From Pseudopelagicola sp. (lineage in GTDB: Bacteria > Pseudomonadota > Alphaproteobacteria > Rhodobacterales > Rhodobacteraceae), in assembly GCA_026195905.1 (NCBI GenBank), contig JAPHRE010000038.1, positions 1-64,000 of the forward strand: 64,000 nucleotides of DNA, in the 5' to 3' direction. Positions within the stretch are counted from its first letter, which is position 1. Every line of letters begins with the position of its first letter. A program made the position numbers and the translations under genes. The notes beneath the pieces are model-generated. The model saw only the letters and a program-made list of their open reading frames with translations, made no database searches and had not been told where the DNA came from. Below, piece by piece: positions 27,519 through 36,430 of the stretch.

Positions 27519-29015
27519 ATGAAAAAACCTGCCGCCACGGTGACCCCGAACACCTGGGAGTTCCTGCGTGACCCGATGATCACGCCCACAGGCTTTCGCG
27601 AATATGATGCGCGTTGGAAATACCCCGACGAGATCAACCTGCCCGGCATGACGGCCCTCGGCCTCGGCATCGGCACCCAGATGCGCGCCCACGGCCTTGA
27701 GCCGGTGATCTCGGTCGGCAACGATTACCGCGACTACTCGCTCGCGATCAAAAACGCCCTCGTCGTCGGCCTCATGCAGGCGGGGATTCAGGTCAAGGAT
27801 ATCGGCCCCTGCATTACCCCGATGTGCTATTTTTCGTCCTTCCACCTCGGCACGCCCGCCGTCGCGATGGTCACCGCCTCGCATAACCCCAATGGCTGGA
27901 CCGGGGTCAAGATGGGCTTTGACATGCCCCTGACCCACGGCCCCGACGAGATGACCGAGCTCAAGGACATCGTTCTCAACGGCAAGGGCAAACCGCAACC
28001 GGGCGGTTTTTATGAAACGGTCGATGGCGTCTGGAATGCCTATATGGATGACCTCGTCGGCGATTTCAAAATGACCCGCAAACTCAAGGTCGTCTGCGCA
28101 ACCGGGAACGGCACCGCCGCCGCATATGCGCCCGCCCTCTTTGAACGGCTCGGCGTCGAAGTCGTCGATCGCCATAATCGCCTTGATTACACCTTCCCCA
28201 ACTACAACCCGAACCCCGAAGCTATGGAAATGCTGCACGACATGGCCGAAGGTGTGCGGGCCTCGGGGGCCGATATGGCGCTTGGCTTTGATGGCGATGG
28301 CGACCGCTGCGGCGTGGTCGATGACGAGGGCGAGGAAATCTTTGCCGATAAGGTCGGCGTCATCATGGCCCGCGACCTGTCCAAACTCTATCCTGGCGCG
28401 ACCTTCGTCGCCGATGTGAAATCAACCGGCCTCTTCGCCTCTGACCCCGAGTTGAAGAAATACGGCGCCAAGGCCGACTATTGGAAAACCGGCCATAGCC
28501 ACATGAAACGCCGCGTGCACGAAATCGGCGCGCTCGCCGGGTTCGAGAAATCAGGCCACTATTTCCTCGCCGGAGATTTGGGACGCGGCTATGACGACGG
28601 CCTGCGCGTCGCGGTCGAAATCTGCAAACTGATGGACCGCAACCCGGATATGAAAATGTCCGACCTGCGCAAGGCACTGCCCAAAACATGGTCCACCCCG
28701 ACCATGTCGCCCTATTGCGCCGACACCGAGAAATACGAGGTGCTTGACCGCCTCGTCGCCAAACTCGTCGCCAAGCACGAGGCAGGCGAGCCGCTCGCCG
28801 GGCGTCCGATCAAAGAGGTCGTAACCGTGAACGGCGCGCGTGTCATTCTCGACAACGGCTCCTGGGGTCTCGTGCGCGCCTCATCCAATACGCCAAACCT
28901 CGTCGTGGTCTGCGAAAGCTCCGAGAGCGAGGCCGAAATGCACGCCATCTTCTCCGACATCGACGCCGTGATCCGCACTGAGCCTTCGGTCGGCGACTAC
29001 GACCAGACGATCTGA
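27519..29015 (+). CDS. manB: phosphomannomutase/phosphoglucomutase
   Basis: Alpha-D-phosphohexomutase of 498 residues. The phosphoserine loop is TASHNPNG, the metal loop FDGDGDRCG, and the C-terminal phosphate-binding loop (LVRASSNTPNL) is in the place of the usual RxSxTEP-type segment. It interconverts hexose 1- and 6-phosphates and would supply GDP-mannose or UDP-glucose precursors to the polysaccharide made by the neighbouring genes. Starts at ATG 27519. The Man versus Glc preference cannot be decided. Confidence 0.85.
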   Translation: MKKPAATVTPNTWEFLRDPMITPTGFREYDARWKYPDEINLPGMTALGLGIGTQMRAHGLEPVISVGNDYRDYSLAIKNALVVGLMQAGIQVKDIGPCITPMCYFSSFHLGTPAVAMVTASHNPNGWTGVKMGFDMPLTHGPDEMTELKDIVLNGKGKPQPGGFYETVDGVWNAYMDDLVGDFKMTRKLKVVCATGNGTAAAYAPALFERLGVEVVDRHNRLDYTFPNYNPNPEAMEMLHDMAEGVRASGADMALGFDGDGDRCGVVDDEGEEIFADKVGVIMARDLSKLYPGATFVADVKSTGLFASDPELKKYGAKADYWKTGHSHMKRRVHEIGALAGFEKSGHYFLAGDLGRGYDDGLRVAVEICKLMDRNPDMKMSDLRKALPKTWSTPTMSPYCADTEKYEVLDRLVAKLVAKHEAGEPLAGRPIKEVVTVNGARVILDNGSWGLVRASSNTPNLVVVCESSESEAEMHAIFSDIDAVIRTEPSVGDYDQTI

Positions 29016-29023
29016 GGCAGCTC

Positions 29024-29710
29024 ATGGCAAAGATTTGGCTGCTCTTGGGGCTTGCGGCATTCGGCGCGGCATTCGTCGCGCCGCCTCAACCCGGCATAGA
29101 GGATATCCAACAGACTGGTTTGCTGGTGTTGGCCTGTTTGTTCCTTTTTCTCTGGGGGTTAGGAGCGCGAAAACGCCCCAAGCCCTCTCCCCGCCGCAAA
29201 AAATCAAGCCCCGCGCACCGCGCCAAACCCAAGCCCGCGCGCCAGAAGAAAACCGCTCCTGCACGCCGGGCCAAACCGGCGCCGCGCAAAAAGGCCAAGA
29301 AGCCCACCCGCCCAATTATGGTGGATGGCTCAAATGTCATGCATTGGAAAGACGGCGCGCCGGATCTTGAGATCGTCAAACAACTGGTGACCGCCCTCAA
29401 GAAAGCGGGCTATCAGCCCGGCGTGATCTTTGACGCCAACGCCGGATACAAGCTCTTTGACCGCTACCTCGACGACGCGCCCTTGGCCCGAGAACTCGGC
29501 CTGCCCGAGAAACAAGTCTTGGTCTCTCCCAAGGGGCAACCGGCTGATGTCTTTCTCCTCAACGCCGCCCGCGACATGGGGGCCCCAATCGTGACCAATG
29601 ACCGGTTTCGTGACTGGCTCGATGACTTCCCCGAATTCGCCAAACCCGGCCGTTTGATACAGGGCGGCTATCGCAACGACGCCCCGTATCTCAAATCCAA
29701 CGCACGCTAA
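29024..29710 (+). CDS. membrane-anchored NYN-domain ribonuclease (Zc3h12a-like)
   Basis: A 228-residue protein with two hydrophobic segments (about 4-20 and 31-48), then a highly basic Lys/Arg/Pro linker (49-96). A PIN/NYN-fold nuclease domain follows (97-228). The acidic residues expected for metal binding are present: D101 in MVDGSNVMHW, D137, D175 in ADVFLLNAA, and D193 in VTNDRFRDW. The last motif closely resembles the VSNDxYRD of Regnase-1/Zc3h12a. I infer a membrane-tethered RNase; the basic linker may bind RNA. It starts 8 bp after the mutase gene. Confidence 0.75.
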   Translation: MAKIWLLLGLAAFGAAFVAPPQPGIEDIQQTGLLVLACLFLFLWGLGARKRPKPSPRRKKSSPAHRAKPKPARQKKTAPARRAKPAPRKKAKKPTRPIMVDGSNVMHWKDGAPDLEIVKQLVTALKKAGYQPGVIFDANAGYKLFDRYLDDAPLARELGLPEKQVLVSPKGQPADVFLLNAARDMGAPIVTNDRFRDWLDDFPEFAKPGRLIQGGYRNDAPYLKSNAR

Positions 29711-29717
29711 CGCGTTA

Positions 29718-29816
29718 CGCCTTTAACTTGAGCTATCAAGTTGAAGGCGAGGCGCTCACCACAGTCGTATGTTGCACTGCGCTCCGCCAAAATCTGTATC
29801 TCAGGTTTTTGGCGGA
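29718..29816. terminator. two strong hairpins between convergent genes
   Basis: First: CGCCTTTAACTTGA-GCTA-TCAAGTTGAAGGCG (29718-29749), a 14-bp stem with one G.T pair. Second: TCCGCCAAAA (29783-29792) paired with TTTTGGCGGA (29807-29816). Both can form in either transcript between the NYN gene and the M3 peptidase gene, so they are likely bidirectional 3'-end structures. Confidence 0.65.
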
Positions 29817-29821
29817 ACGCT

Positions 29822-31834
29822 TTAGGCCGCCAGCCCGCGCCCCTTCAAGAGTGCCTCAACCCCCGGAAGCCGCCCGCGGAACCGTTTATAGAGGTCCGCC
29901 GCCTCGACCGATCCCCCGGTGGACAGGATATGCGTCTCAAGCGCCTTGGCGGTTGCCGCATCAAACGCATCGCCCGCTTCTTCAAACGCCTCGAACGCGT
30001 CGGCATCCATGACCTCGGACCACATGTAGGAATAATAGCCGCTCGAATATCCATCGCCGGAAAACACATGTGCGAAATGCGGCGTGGCGTGGCGCATGGT
30101 GATCGCCGCAGGCATGCCAAGCTCGGCCAGAACCTCCGCCTGTTTCTCCATGACGTCGCCCGGCGCCGCGCCCTCGTGAAACGCAAGATCGACCAATGCC
30201 GAGGCCACATACTCTACCGTCTGGAACCCCATATCGAAATTCGCCGCGCCCAAAACCTTGTCGAGCATCGCCTTGGGCATTGCCTCGCCGGTTTCCGCAT
30301 GGGTCGCGAACTCTGCAAGAACCTCCGGCACTTCCAACCAATGCTCATAAAGCTGCGACGGAAGCTCGACAAAATCGCGCGCCACCGACGTGCCCGAGAT
30401 CGACTCATAGGTCACATCCGACAACATCTGATGCAGGGCATGGCCGAATTCATGAAACAACGTGCGCGCATCGTCATACGACAACAACGCCGGATCGCCC
30501 TTGGCAAAGTTGCACACGTTGATGACCACCGGCCCCTGCTCTTTGGGAAACTTCGCTTGGCTACGCATCGCCGAACACCACGCGCCCGACCGTTTCGATC
30601 CGCGCGCGAAATAATCGCCAATGAACACCGCGATATGTTTGCCGTCCCGCGTGACCTCCCACGCCCGGCAATCGGGATGATAAAGCGGCACATCAAGCGG
30701 CTTGAATTCCAACCCGAAAAGGCGATTGGCACAGGCAAACGCCGCCTCGATCATCCGATCCAGTTGCAGGTAGGGTTTGACCTCGGCCTCGTCGAGATCA
30801 TGCTCGGCCTTGCGCCGCTTCTGTGCGTAATAATGCCAATCCCACGGCGCGAGATAGCCATTGATGCCGTCCTGATGCATCATCTCTGTCAACACCGCAG
30901 CATCCGCCTCGGCCTGTGCCTTGGCTGGCTCCCACACCGCCATCAAGAGATCCCGGACCTTCTCCGGCGTACCCGCCATCTGCGTCTCAAGCTTGTAGGC
31001 CGCAAAGCTCTCATAGCCCAAAAGTTTGGCCCGTTCTTCGCGCAAGGCCAATATCTCGGCGGCGATTGCGCGGTTGTCGGTCTCGCCCCCGTTCTCGCCG
31101 CGCGCGCGCCATGCCTTAAACGCCCGCTCGCGCAAATCCCGGCGCGGCGAAGATTGCAGGAACGGCGTAATAATTGACCGCGACAGAGTCACAACCGGCC
31201 CCTCCTGCCCCTTTTCCGCACCCGCCGCGCGCGCCGCATCGACGACGAAACCGGGCAACCCTTCAAGGTCGTCTTCGGCAAGCGGCATGAACCAGTCACG
31301 CTCATCCGCCAAAAGGTTCTGGGTAAACGCGGTGCCAAGCTCGGCCAGCCGCCCCATAATCGCCTGCATCCGCTGATCCGAATCGCCCGTCAGCGCCGCC
31401 CCCGCGCGCACAAAACCCCGATGGGAGAGCATCAAGACCCGCTGCTGTTCCTCCGTAAGGTTCAGCGTATCGCGCTTCTCCCAAACCTCGGCCACTCGTC
31501 CAAACAACGCCTTATTCGAGGAAATCGCCGAGAAATGCGCCGCCAGCTTGGGCGAAAACGCCCGCTGCAATTCCTGACGCGCGGGATTGCTATCCGCCCC
31601 CGCCACGGTGAAAAAGACCGACAATACCTTATCAAGCGCCGCGCCCGCCGCCTCCAAGGCTTCAACCGTATTGGAGAAATCTGCGGGCCTCTCATCTCCG
31701 GCAATCGCCGCGATCTCGGCGTCATGCGCCGCCAGCGCCTCCTCTAGCGCCGGGGCAAAATCATCGTCAGAAATGGCGTCGAACGGCGCGATCTCGAACG
31801 GGGTATCCCAATGGGACAGGATCGGGTTGGTCAT
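29822..31834 (-). CDS. M3-family oligopeptidase (Dcp/oligopeptidase A type)
   Basis: A 670-residue zinc metallopeptidase with the HExxH motif in FHEFGHALHQMLS and the expected downstream glutamate region. The HEFGHALH wording is closer to peptidyl-dipeptidase Dcp than to PrlC (HETGHGLH). There is no signal peptide, so it is cytoplasmic and probably degrades short peptides. Full length for the family. Confidence 0.87.
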   Translation of the reverse strand: MTNPILSHWDTPFEIAPFDAISDDDFAPALEEALAAHDAEIAAIAGDERPADFSNTVEALEAAGAALDKVLSVFFTVAGADSNPARQELQRAFSPKLAAHFSAISSNKALFGRVAEVWEKRDTLNLTEEQQRVLMLSHRGFVRAGAALTGDSDQRMQAIMGRLAELGTAFTQNLLADERDWFMPLAEDDLEGLPGFVVDAARAAGAEKGQEGPVVTLSRSIITPFLQSSPRRDLRERAFKAWRARGENGGETDNRAIAAEILALREERAKLLGYESFAAYKLETQMAGTPEKVRDLLMAVWEPAKAQAEADAAVLTEMMHQDGINGYLAPWDWHYYAQKRRKAEHDLDEAEVKPYLQLDRMIEAAFACANRLFGLEFKPLDVPLYHPDCRAWEVTRDGKHIAVFIGDYFARGSKRSGAWCSAMRSQAKFPKEQGPVVINVCNFAKGDPALLSYDDARTLFHEFGHALHQMLSDVTYESISGTSVARDFVELPSQLYEHWLEVPEVLAEFATHAETGEAMPKAMLDKVLGAANFDMGFQTVEYVASALVDLAFHEGAAPGDVMEKQAEVLAELGMPAAITMRHATPHFAHVFSGDGYSSGYYSYMWSEVMDADAFEAFEEAGDAFDAATAKALETHILSTGGSVEAADLYKRFRGRLPGVEALLKGRGLAA

Positions 31835-31895
31835 GGGCGTGTCTCCTTTGCCCTCAACCTAGTCCCGCGCGCGGGATGCGCAATGGCCAACCGCC

Positions 31896-32930
31896 CTAGC
31901 TTTTGCCGCAGGCCGGGCATCCCTCGCGCCGCTTAAGGGTAATCTTGCGACTTTCGCCATAAAGCGCATCGTAAATAAGCATCTCGCCCCGCAACGCCGC
32001 GCCCGCGCCGGTCAAAACCTTGATCGCCTCAACCGCCATCATCGACCCAACAACCCCCGGCAACGGCCCGATCACTCCGGCCTCGGCACAGGGCGGCGCA
32101 AGCCCCTCTGCCGGAGCCTCTGGGAAAATACACTCATAGCATGGCGCGCCCGCCTTGGGGTCAAACACGCTCAGTTGTCCCTCCCATTGCGACAACGCCC
32201 CCGACACAAGCGGCACCCCCGCACCGGCACAGGCCCGGTTCACAAGGTAGCGCGTGGAAAAATTGTCCGTCCCGTCCAACACAAGATCATAGTCCGCCAC
32301 CAACGCCGCCGCCGTCTCCTCGTCCAGACGCCTCTGATAGGGTTTGACCGTGACAAACGGGTTTTGCGCCTTCATCGCGGCCTGCGCCGAAAACACCTTG
32401 GGCATTCCGATCGCATCGTCGCGGTGAATGACCTGCCGCTGAAGGTTGGAATTGTCGACCTCGTCATCATCGACAACGCCAATCGTGCCAACGCCCGCCG
32501 CCGCAAGATACAACAGAACGGGCGACCCAAGCCCCCCGGCTCCGACAACCAACACCTTGGCATCCTTAAGTTTTTTCTGCCCCAACCCACCAATCTCGCG
32601 CAAAACGATATGGCGGGCATAGCGGTTCAGTTCGGTGTCGCTAAACGGTCCGTCCTGCGTGCCAACGTCCGGCGTGCGCACCCGCGCCCGAAGCCATTGC
32701 AAGCCCGCCCGATAGACGAACACGATCACCACCGCGCCGCCAACCAAGGCCCAAAGCGCCGGACTTTCCCCCGTCGCCATGCGCAACGGATGGCCATCGG
32801 GCAACACAAGATGCGCCCCCATGACCGCCGCCCACAAGACCGCCAGCATGATCCAACGCGCCCGATAGGGGGCACCCATAACCGCGCCGATCCCCCAAAG
32901 GGCCGCCGCCATGACAAATACCAACGCCAT
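31896..32930 (-). CDS. moeB: membrane-tethered ThiF/MoeB-family adenylyltransferase
   Basis: A 344-residue protein. Residues about 1-80 contain three hydrophobic segments. A complete E1-like ThiF/MoeB domain follows, with the ATP loop VVGAGGLGSP, the DDDEVDNSNLQRQ segment, DGTDNFSTR, and zinc cysteines CYEC and CPAC. It would adenylate the C-terminus of MoaD or ThiS for sulfur transfer. There is no rhodanese domain. The membrane N-terminus is unusual for MoeB. It lies directly downstream of dut. Confidence 0.83.
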   Translation of the reverse strand: MALVFVMAAALWGIGAVMGAPYRARWIMLAVLWAAVMGAHLVLPDGHPLRMATGESPALWALVGGAVVIVFVYRAGLQWLRARVRTPDVGTQDGPFSDTELNRYARHIVLREIGGLGQKKLKDAKVLVVGAGGLGSPVLLYLAAAGVGTIGVVDDDEVDNSNLQRQVIHRDDAIGMPKVFSAQAAMKAQNPFVTVKPYQRRLDEETAAALVADYDLVLDGTDNFSTRYLVNRACAGAGVPLVSGALSQWEGQLSVFDPKAGAPCYECIFPEAPAEGLAPPCAEAGVIGPLPGVVGSMMAVEAIKVLTGAGAALRGEMLIYDALYGESRKITLKRREGCPACGKS

Positions 32931-33392
32931 TTATTCCGTCCCCGTCGATCCAAACCCGCCCGTGCCGCGCACGGTCGCGTCAAGGCTCTCAACCGCCTCA
33001 AAATCCGCCTGCACCACCGGCGCGACAATCATCTGTGCAATCCGCGCGCCGTGGGCGATATGAAACGGCTCTTGGCCTGCGTTCATCACGATAATGCCAA
33101 GCGGCCCACGATAATCACTATCAATCGTGCCCGGCGTATTGGGCAGGGTAATCCCATGCTTAAGCGCAAGCCCCGAGCGCGGTCTGATCTGAACCTCATA
33201 GCCCGCCGGAATCGCGATCCGAAGCCCGGTCGGCACCAAAACCCGCGCACCGGGGACGAGCGTCACACCCTCGCGCGCCTCTTCCGGGAAATTGGCGCGC
33301 AGATCGGCCCCCGCCGCGCCTGCGGTCTCATAGGAGGGCAGCGCGACCTCGCGGTCCGCCCCCTCAAGCCAGCTCAGCCGGATTTGCACCAA
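32931..33392 (-). CDS. dut: deoxyuridine 5'-triphosphate nucleotidohydrolase
   Basis: Trimeric dUTPase of 153 residues that hydrolyses dUTP to dUMP. Conserved motifs are [27 protein letters not shown] and YRGPLG; the glycine-rich P-loop-like tail is GTGGFGSTG. It is adjacent to coaBC, a frequent bacterial pairing, with a 15-bp gap, and its stop abuts the moeB start. Confidence 0.95.
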   Translation of the reverse strand: MVQIRLSWLEGADREVALPSYETAGAAGADLRANFPEEAREGVTLVPGARVLVPTGLRIAIPAGYEVQIRPRSGLALKHGITLPNTPGTIDSDYRGPLGIIVMNAGQEPFHIAHGARIAQMIVAPVVQADFEAVESLDATVRGTGGFGSTGTE

Positions 33393-33407
33393 CGCCCGTC
33401 CTCCGCC

Positions 33408-34607
33408 TTACCCTTGGCCAAGCGCCGTTGCGATCCGCTCGGCCAATTGATGCGCGACCTCATGTTTGTCCATGCGCGGCCAATGCTCTGCGCCCTCGTT
33501 CGAAATAAGCGTCACGGCGTTTTCATGCCCGCCCATGATCCCGGTTTCCGGGCTGACATCATTGGCCACAATCCAATCACAGCCCTTGCGCGCCCGTTTG
33601 GCGGTCGCATTGGCGATCACATCATCGGTTTCGGCGGCAAACCCAACCACAAGCGCCGGTCGCCCGGTCTCCATCTGGCTCACCGATGCGAGGATATCGG
33701 GGTTTTCCGCAAATTCGAGCGCCGGAACCCCGCCCTTGGTTTTCTTGATCTTGCTGTCCGAGGCGCTGGCCACGCGCCAGTCGGCCACGGCGGCGGCAAA
33801 AATAGCCGCATCCACCGGCAGAACCCCCTGCACCGCCTCAAGCATCTCCTTGGCCGTCTCGACCTCGACAATATGCACGCCTTCGGGGCGGTCGGCTTCG
33901 GCCGGGCCGGTGACGAAAATAACATCCGCCCCCATGACCGCCAAAGCCCGTGCAATCGCCGTGCCCTGCGCCCCGGAAGAGCGGTTGGCGATATAGCGCA
34001 CCGGGTCAATCGGCTCATGCGTCGGCCCCGAGGTGACAAGGATACGCCGCCCCGCAAGCGGCCCTTCGGCCAATGCGGTCTCAATCGCGTTGACGATTTC
34101 CTCTGGCTCGGACATCCGCCCCGGCCCGTATTCGCCACAGGCCATATCACCCTCATTCGGGCCAACGACCATGATACCATCCCCGCGCAGCGTCGCGATA
34201 TTGCGACGGGTCGCGGGATGCTCCCACATCCGCACATTCATCGACGGCGCGACAAGGACCGGCGTATCCGTCGCCATAAGAAGGGTCGAGGCAAGGTCAT
34301 TCGCCTGCCCCCCCGCCATCTTCGCCATAAGGTCCGCCGTTGCCGGGGCCACAACCACAAGGTCGGCCGAGCGCGAAAGCTGAATATGGCCCATCTCCGC
34401 CTCGTCGGTGAGATCAAACAGGTCGCGATAGACCTTCTCGCCGGCAAGTGCCGACACGGCAAGCGGCGTGACAAATTCCGCCCCTGCCTTGGTCAATACC
34501 GGCGAGACCCATGCCCCGCGTTTGCGCAGCTGCCGGATCAGGTCGAGCGATTTATACGCGGCAATGCCGCCCGCGATGATAAGAAGAATACGTTTGTCGG
34601 TCAGCAT
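33408..34607 (-). CDS. coaBC: bifunctional phosphopantothenoylcysteine decarboxylase/synthase
   Basis: Two consecutive steps of coenzyme A synthesis in 399 residues. The N-terminal flavoprotein CoaC domain begins with RILLIIAGGIAAYKSLDLIR and includes the APSMNVRMWEHPA and GDMACGEYGPGRM segments. The C-terminal CoaB domain starts near ILVTSGPTHEPIDPVRYI. Standard length. Confidence 0.95.
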   Translation of the reverse strand: MLTDKRILLIIAGGIAAYKSLDLIRQLRKRGAWVSPVLTKAGAEFVTPLAVSALAGEKVYRDLFDLTDEAEMGHIQLSRSADLVVVAPATADLMAKMAGGQANDLASTLLMATDTPVLVAPSMNVRMWEHPATRRNIATLRGDGIMVVGPNEGDMACGEYGPGRMSEPEEIVNAIETALAEGPLAGRRILVTSGPTHEPIDPVRYIANRSSGAQGTAIARALAVMGADVIFVTGPAEADRPEGVHIVEVETAKEMLEAVQGVLPVDAAIFAAAVADWRVASASDSKIKKTKGGVPALEFAENPDILASVSQMETGRPALVVGFAAETDDVIANATAKRARKGCDWIVANDVSPETGIMGGHENAVTLISNEGAEHWPRMDKHEVAHQLAERIATALGQG

Positions 34608-34671
34608 AGGATCGCCCGCCTGTCAGGGTTTTGGAGAGACTATGCCTTGGGCGCGGCGGAAACAAGCAATG

Positions 34672-35472
34672 CTATTGCGTCTTGAACCCGGCACAGGGGT
34701 CTTCCCGCTCCGCTTGCGGCGTCACGATCCATGCATCATGCGGCGGGGTCTCGTCCGGGGTCCGCTCAAGCTGGCCAATACTGCGCACGCTCAGGTGATC
34801 GGGCAAAAGGCGCGGCGCGCCCCAATCGGTGCGCGCATGGCCGTTGCCGGTAATGACAACCACCGGCCCGCCGGTCTCGTCATGGGCGCGCACGATTTCC
34901 CGCGCCATCGTCGCATCACGCAGACGCTGCGCCAAAACCATCCCCGGCAAAAGGCTCTCGGGAAGCGCATCACAATGCGCCGCCATCTGTCCCGCTTCGC
35001 GTTCGGCCTGTTCCGCTTCGCCAAGCGGCGCGGCAAGCCCGTATATATCGGCCCCCTCGCCAAAGGCGGCAACAACATCGCCGCCCATGATGGCATCACG
35101 CGCCGCCTCTCGCGGCACTAAAGCGCCGTAAATGGCCGCCCCCTGCGCCGCAGCAAAGATCGGATAATACATATCGAAACTCGGCCAGCCGCTCTCGGCC
35201 CAGCCAAGCGCCGCATCCAGTGCGGGCTTATCCGCGATCAACGCTGGCGTAACCTGTGCCGCCGCCTCTGCGGTCAGCATCTCGAACACAACCGCCTTGG
35301 GCGCCAAGGCCCGAACCGCCGCAGCCTGATTCTCATGGTGCCACGGGTTGTCATGCAACTCGCCAAGGAATACGACGTCTGCCTCTGGCAACGTCGCAAT
35401 CTCCTCAACCGTAATCTCTTGGGCAGCAACCGGGGTCGCGGCCAGCGCAAGCGCCAGAATCAAGTGTCTCAT
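34672..35472 (-). CDS. ChaN-family (PF04187-type) exported protein
   Basis: A 266-residue protein with a signal peptide (1-18, ending PVAAQ). The family motif FLGELHDNPWHHENQ occurs near residue 35, with VITGNGHARTDWG near the C-terminus. ChaN of Campylobacter binds haem, and other members remain uncharacterised. It is not lipidated (no lipobox Cys). It is translationally coupled to rpoH by an ATGA overlap, so it is probably expressed with that sigma factor. Confidence 0.78.
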   Translation of the reverse strand: MRHLILALALAATPVAAQEITVEEIATLPEADVVFLGELHDNPWHHENQAAAVRALAPKAVVFEMLTAEAAAQVTPALIADKPALDAALGWAESGWPSFDMYYPIFAAAQGAAIYGALVPREAARDAIMGGDVVAAFGEGADIYGLAAPLGEAEQAEREAGQMAAHCDALPESLLPGMVLAQRLRDATMAREIVRAHDETGGPVVVITGNGHARTDWGAPRLLPDHLSVRSIGQLERTPDETPPHDAWIVTPQAEREDPCAGFKTQ

Positions 35473-36347
35473 GACACGAAGTCATGAACCCCGACGCCAC
35501 GCTGTTCAAGGTTCCGGCGCATTTTTGTCAACGCCGCCGCCTCAAGCTGACGCACGCGTTCCTTGGATAGCCCCAATTCATCCCCAAGGCTCGCCAAAGT
35601 GCGCGGTTCATCATCAAGACGCCGCGCCGCAAGAATACGGCGTTCGCGCGCACTAAGCCCGTCCATCGCCTCCAGCAACTGACCGCGCAGCGCTTCGACA
35701 TCGCGCCGCGCCTCGACCGTATCGGCCCCCGCCGCGCCTTCATCTTCCAACAACTCGACCCATTCGCGCCCGCTGTCATCCGTGCTCTGCCGCGCATTGA
35801 GCGACATATCGCTCCCCGACATACGGCCAAGCATCATCTCGGCATCCGACTGGCTTACGCCGATTTCCGTAGCAATTTTCTCGACGATCTGGTGCGTATC
35901 AAGCGTTTCGCCCCGCGCCATCGCTTCGCGCTCAAACTGCGCCCGCACCCGGTTGATGTTAAAGAAAAGCGATTTCTGCGAGGTCGTCGATCCGGTCCGC
36001 ACCATCGACCAGTTGCGCATCACATGGTCCTGAAGACCGGCACGGATCCACCACACCGCATAGGTCGAGAACCGCACGCCGCGCTCTGGATCAAACTTGT
36101 CCGCCGCCTTCATCAAGCCCAGCATCGCCTCTTGGATAAGGTCATTCTGGCTGACCCCGGCGCGGCGGAATTTCCCCGCCATCGAGATCGCAAGCCGCAT
36201 ATAGGCTTGGATCAACCTGTGCAAAGCCGCCGCATCGCGCCGATCCCGCCACGCGGTCGCAAGCTCAAGCTCGGTCTCCGCATCAAGCATTTCCTGACGC
36301 ATCGCTGTGCGTGTCATTTCCCGATTCACATTGGAATGCAGTCCCAT
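35469..36347 (-). CDS. rpoH2: RNA polymerase sigma-32 family factor (RpoHII-type)
   Basis: A 292-residue group-3 sigma factor. It has region 2 (LIQEAMLGLMKAADKFDPERGVRF split here as LIQEAMLGLMKAADKF and FSTYAVWWIR at 93-102), the RpoH-specific box QKSLFFNINR (124-133) and region 4 (LGLSKERVRQLE). The ATG at 36347 follows AAGGAG. The promoter upstream matches the sigma-E type known to drive rpoHII in Rhodobacter, which argues for RpoHII (oxidative and singlet-oxygen response) over RpoHI (heat). The paralogue assignment rests on that promoter. Confidence 0.85.
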   Translation of the reverse strand: MGLHSNVNREMTRTAMRQEMLDAETELELATAWRDRRDAAALHRLIQAYMRLAISMAGKFRRAGVSQNDLIQEAMLGLMKAADKFDPERGVRFSTYAVWWIRAGLQDHVMRNWSMVRTGSTTSQKSLFFNINRVRAQFEREAMARGETLDTHQIVEKIATEIGVSQSDAEMMLGRMSGSDMSLNARQSTDDSGREWVELLEDEGAAGADTVEARRDVEALRGQLLEAMDGLSARERRILAARRLDDEPRTLASLGDELGLSKERVRQLEAAALTKMRRNLEQRGVGVHDFVS

Positions 36348-36380
36348 CTCGGTCTCCTTCCGCCTTGCGCTTTTGTAGGG

Positions 36381-36409
36381 AATTACGCAGGTTGCCCCGG
36401 ATCGGATCA
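36381..36409 (-). promoter_or_regulatory. sigma-E-type promoter of rpoH
   Basis: On the minus strand: TGATCC (36409-36404), exactly 18 bp, then TAATT (36385-36381). This is very close to the Rhodobacter sphaeroides sigma-E consensus TGATCC-N18-TAAGA, which is known to drive rpoHII. The predicted start lies about 27 bp before the rpoH ATG. Confidence 0.65.
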
Positions 36410-36430
36410 CTTTTCGGGTGACAAATTTTG

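Noticed and set aside
32175-34685. 836-codon open frame on the plus strand across moeB, dut and coaBC
   Set aside because: Antisense to three well-identified enzymes; the composition is Arg/His/Pro-rich and no domain is recognisable.
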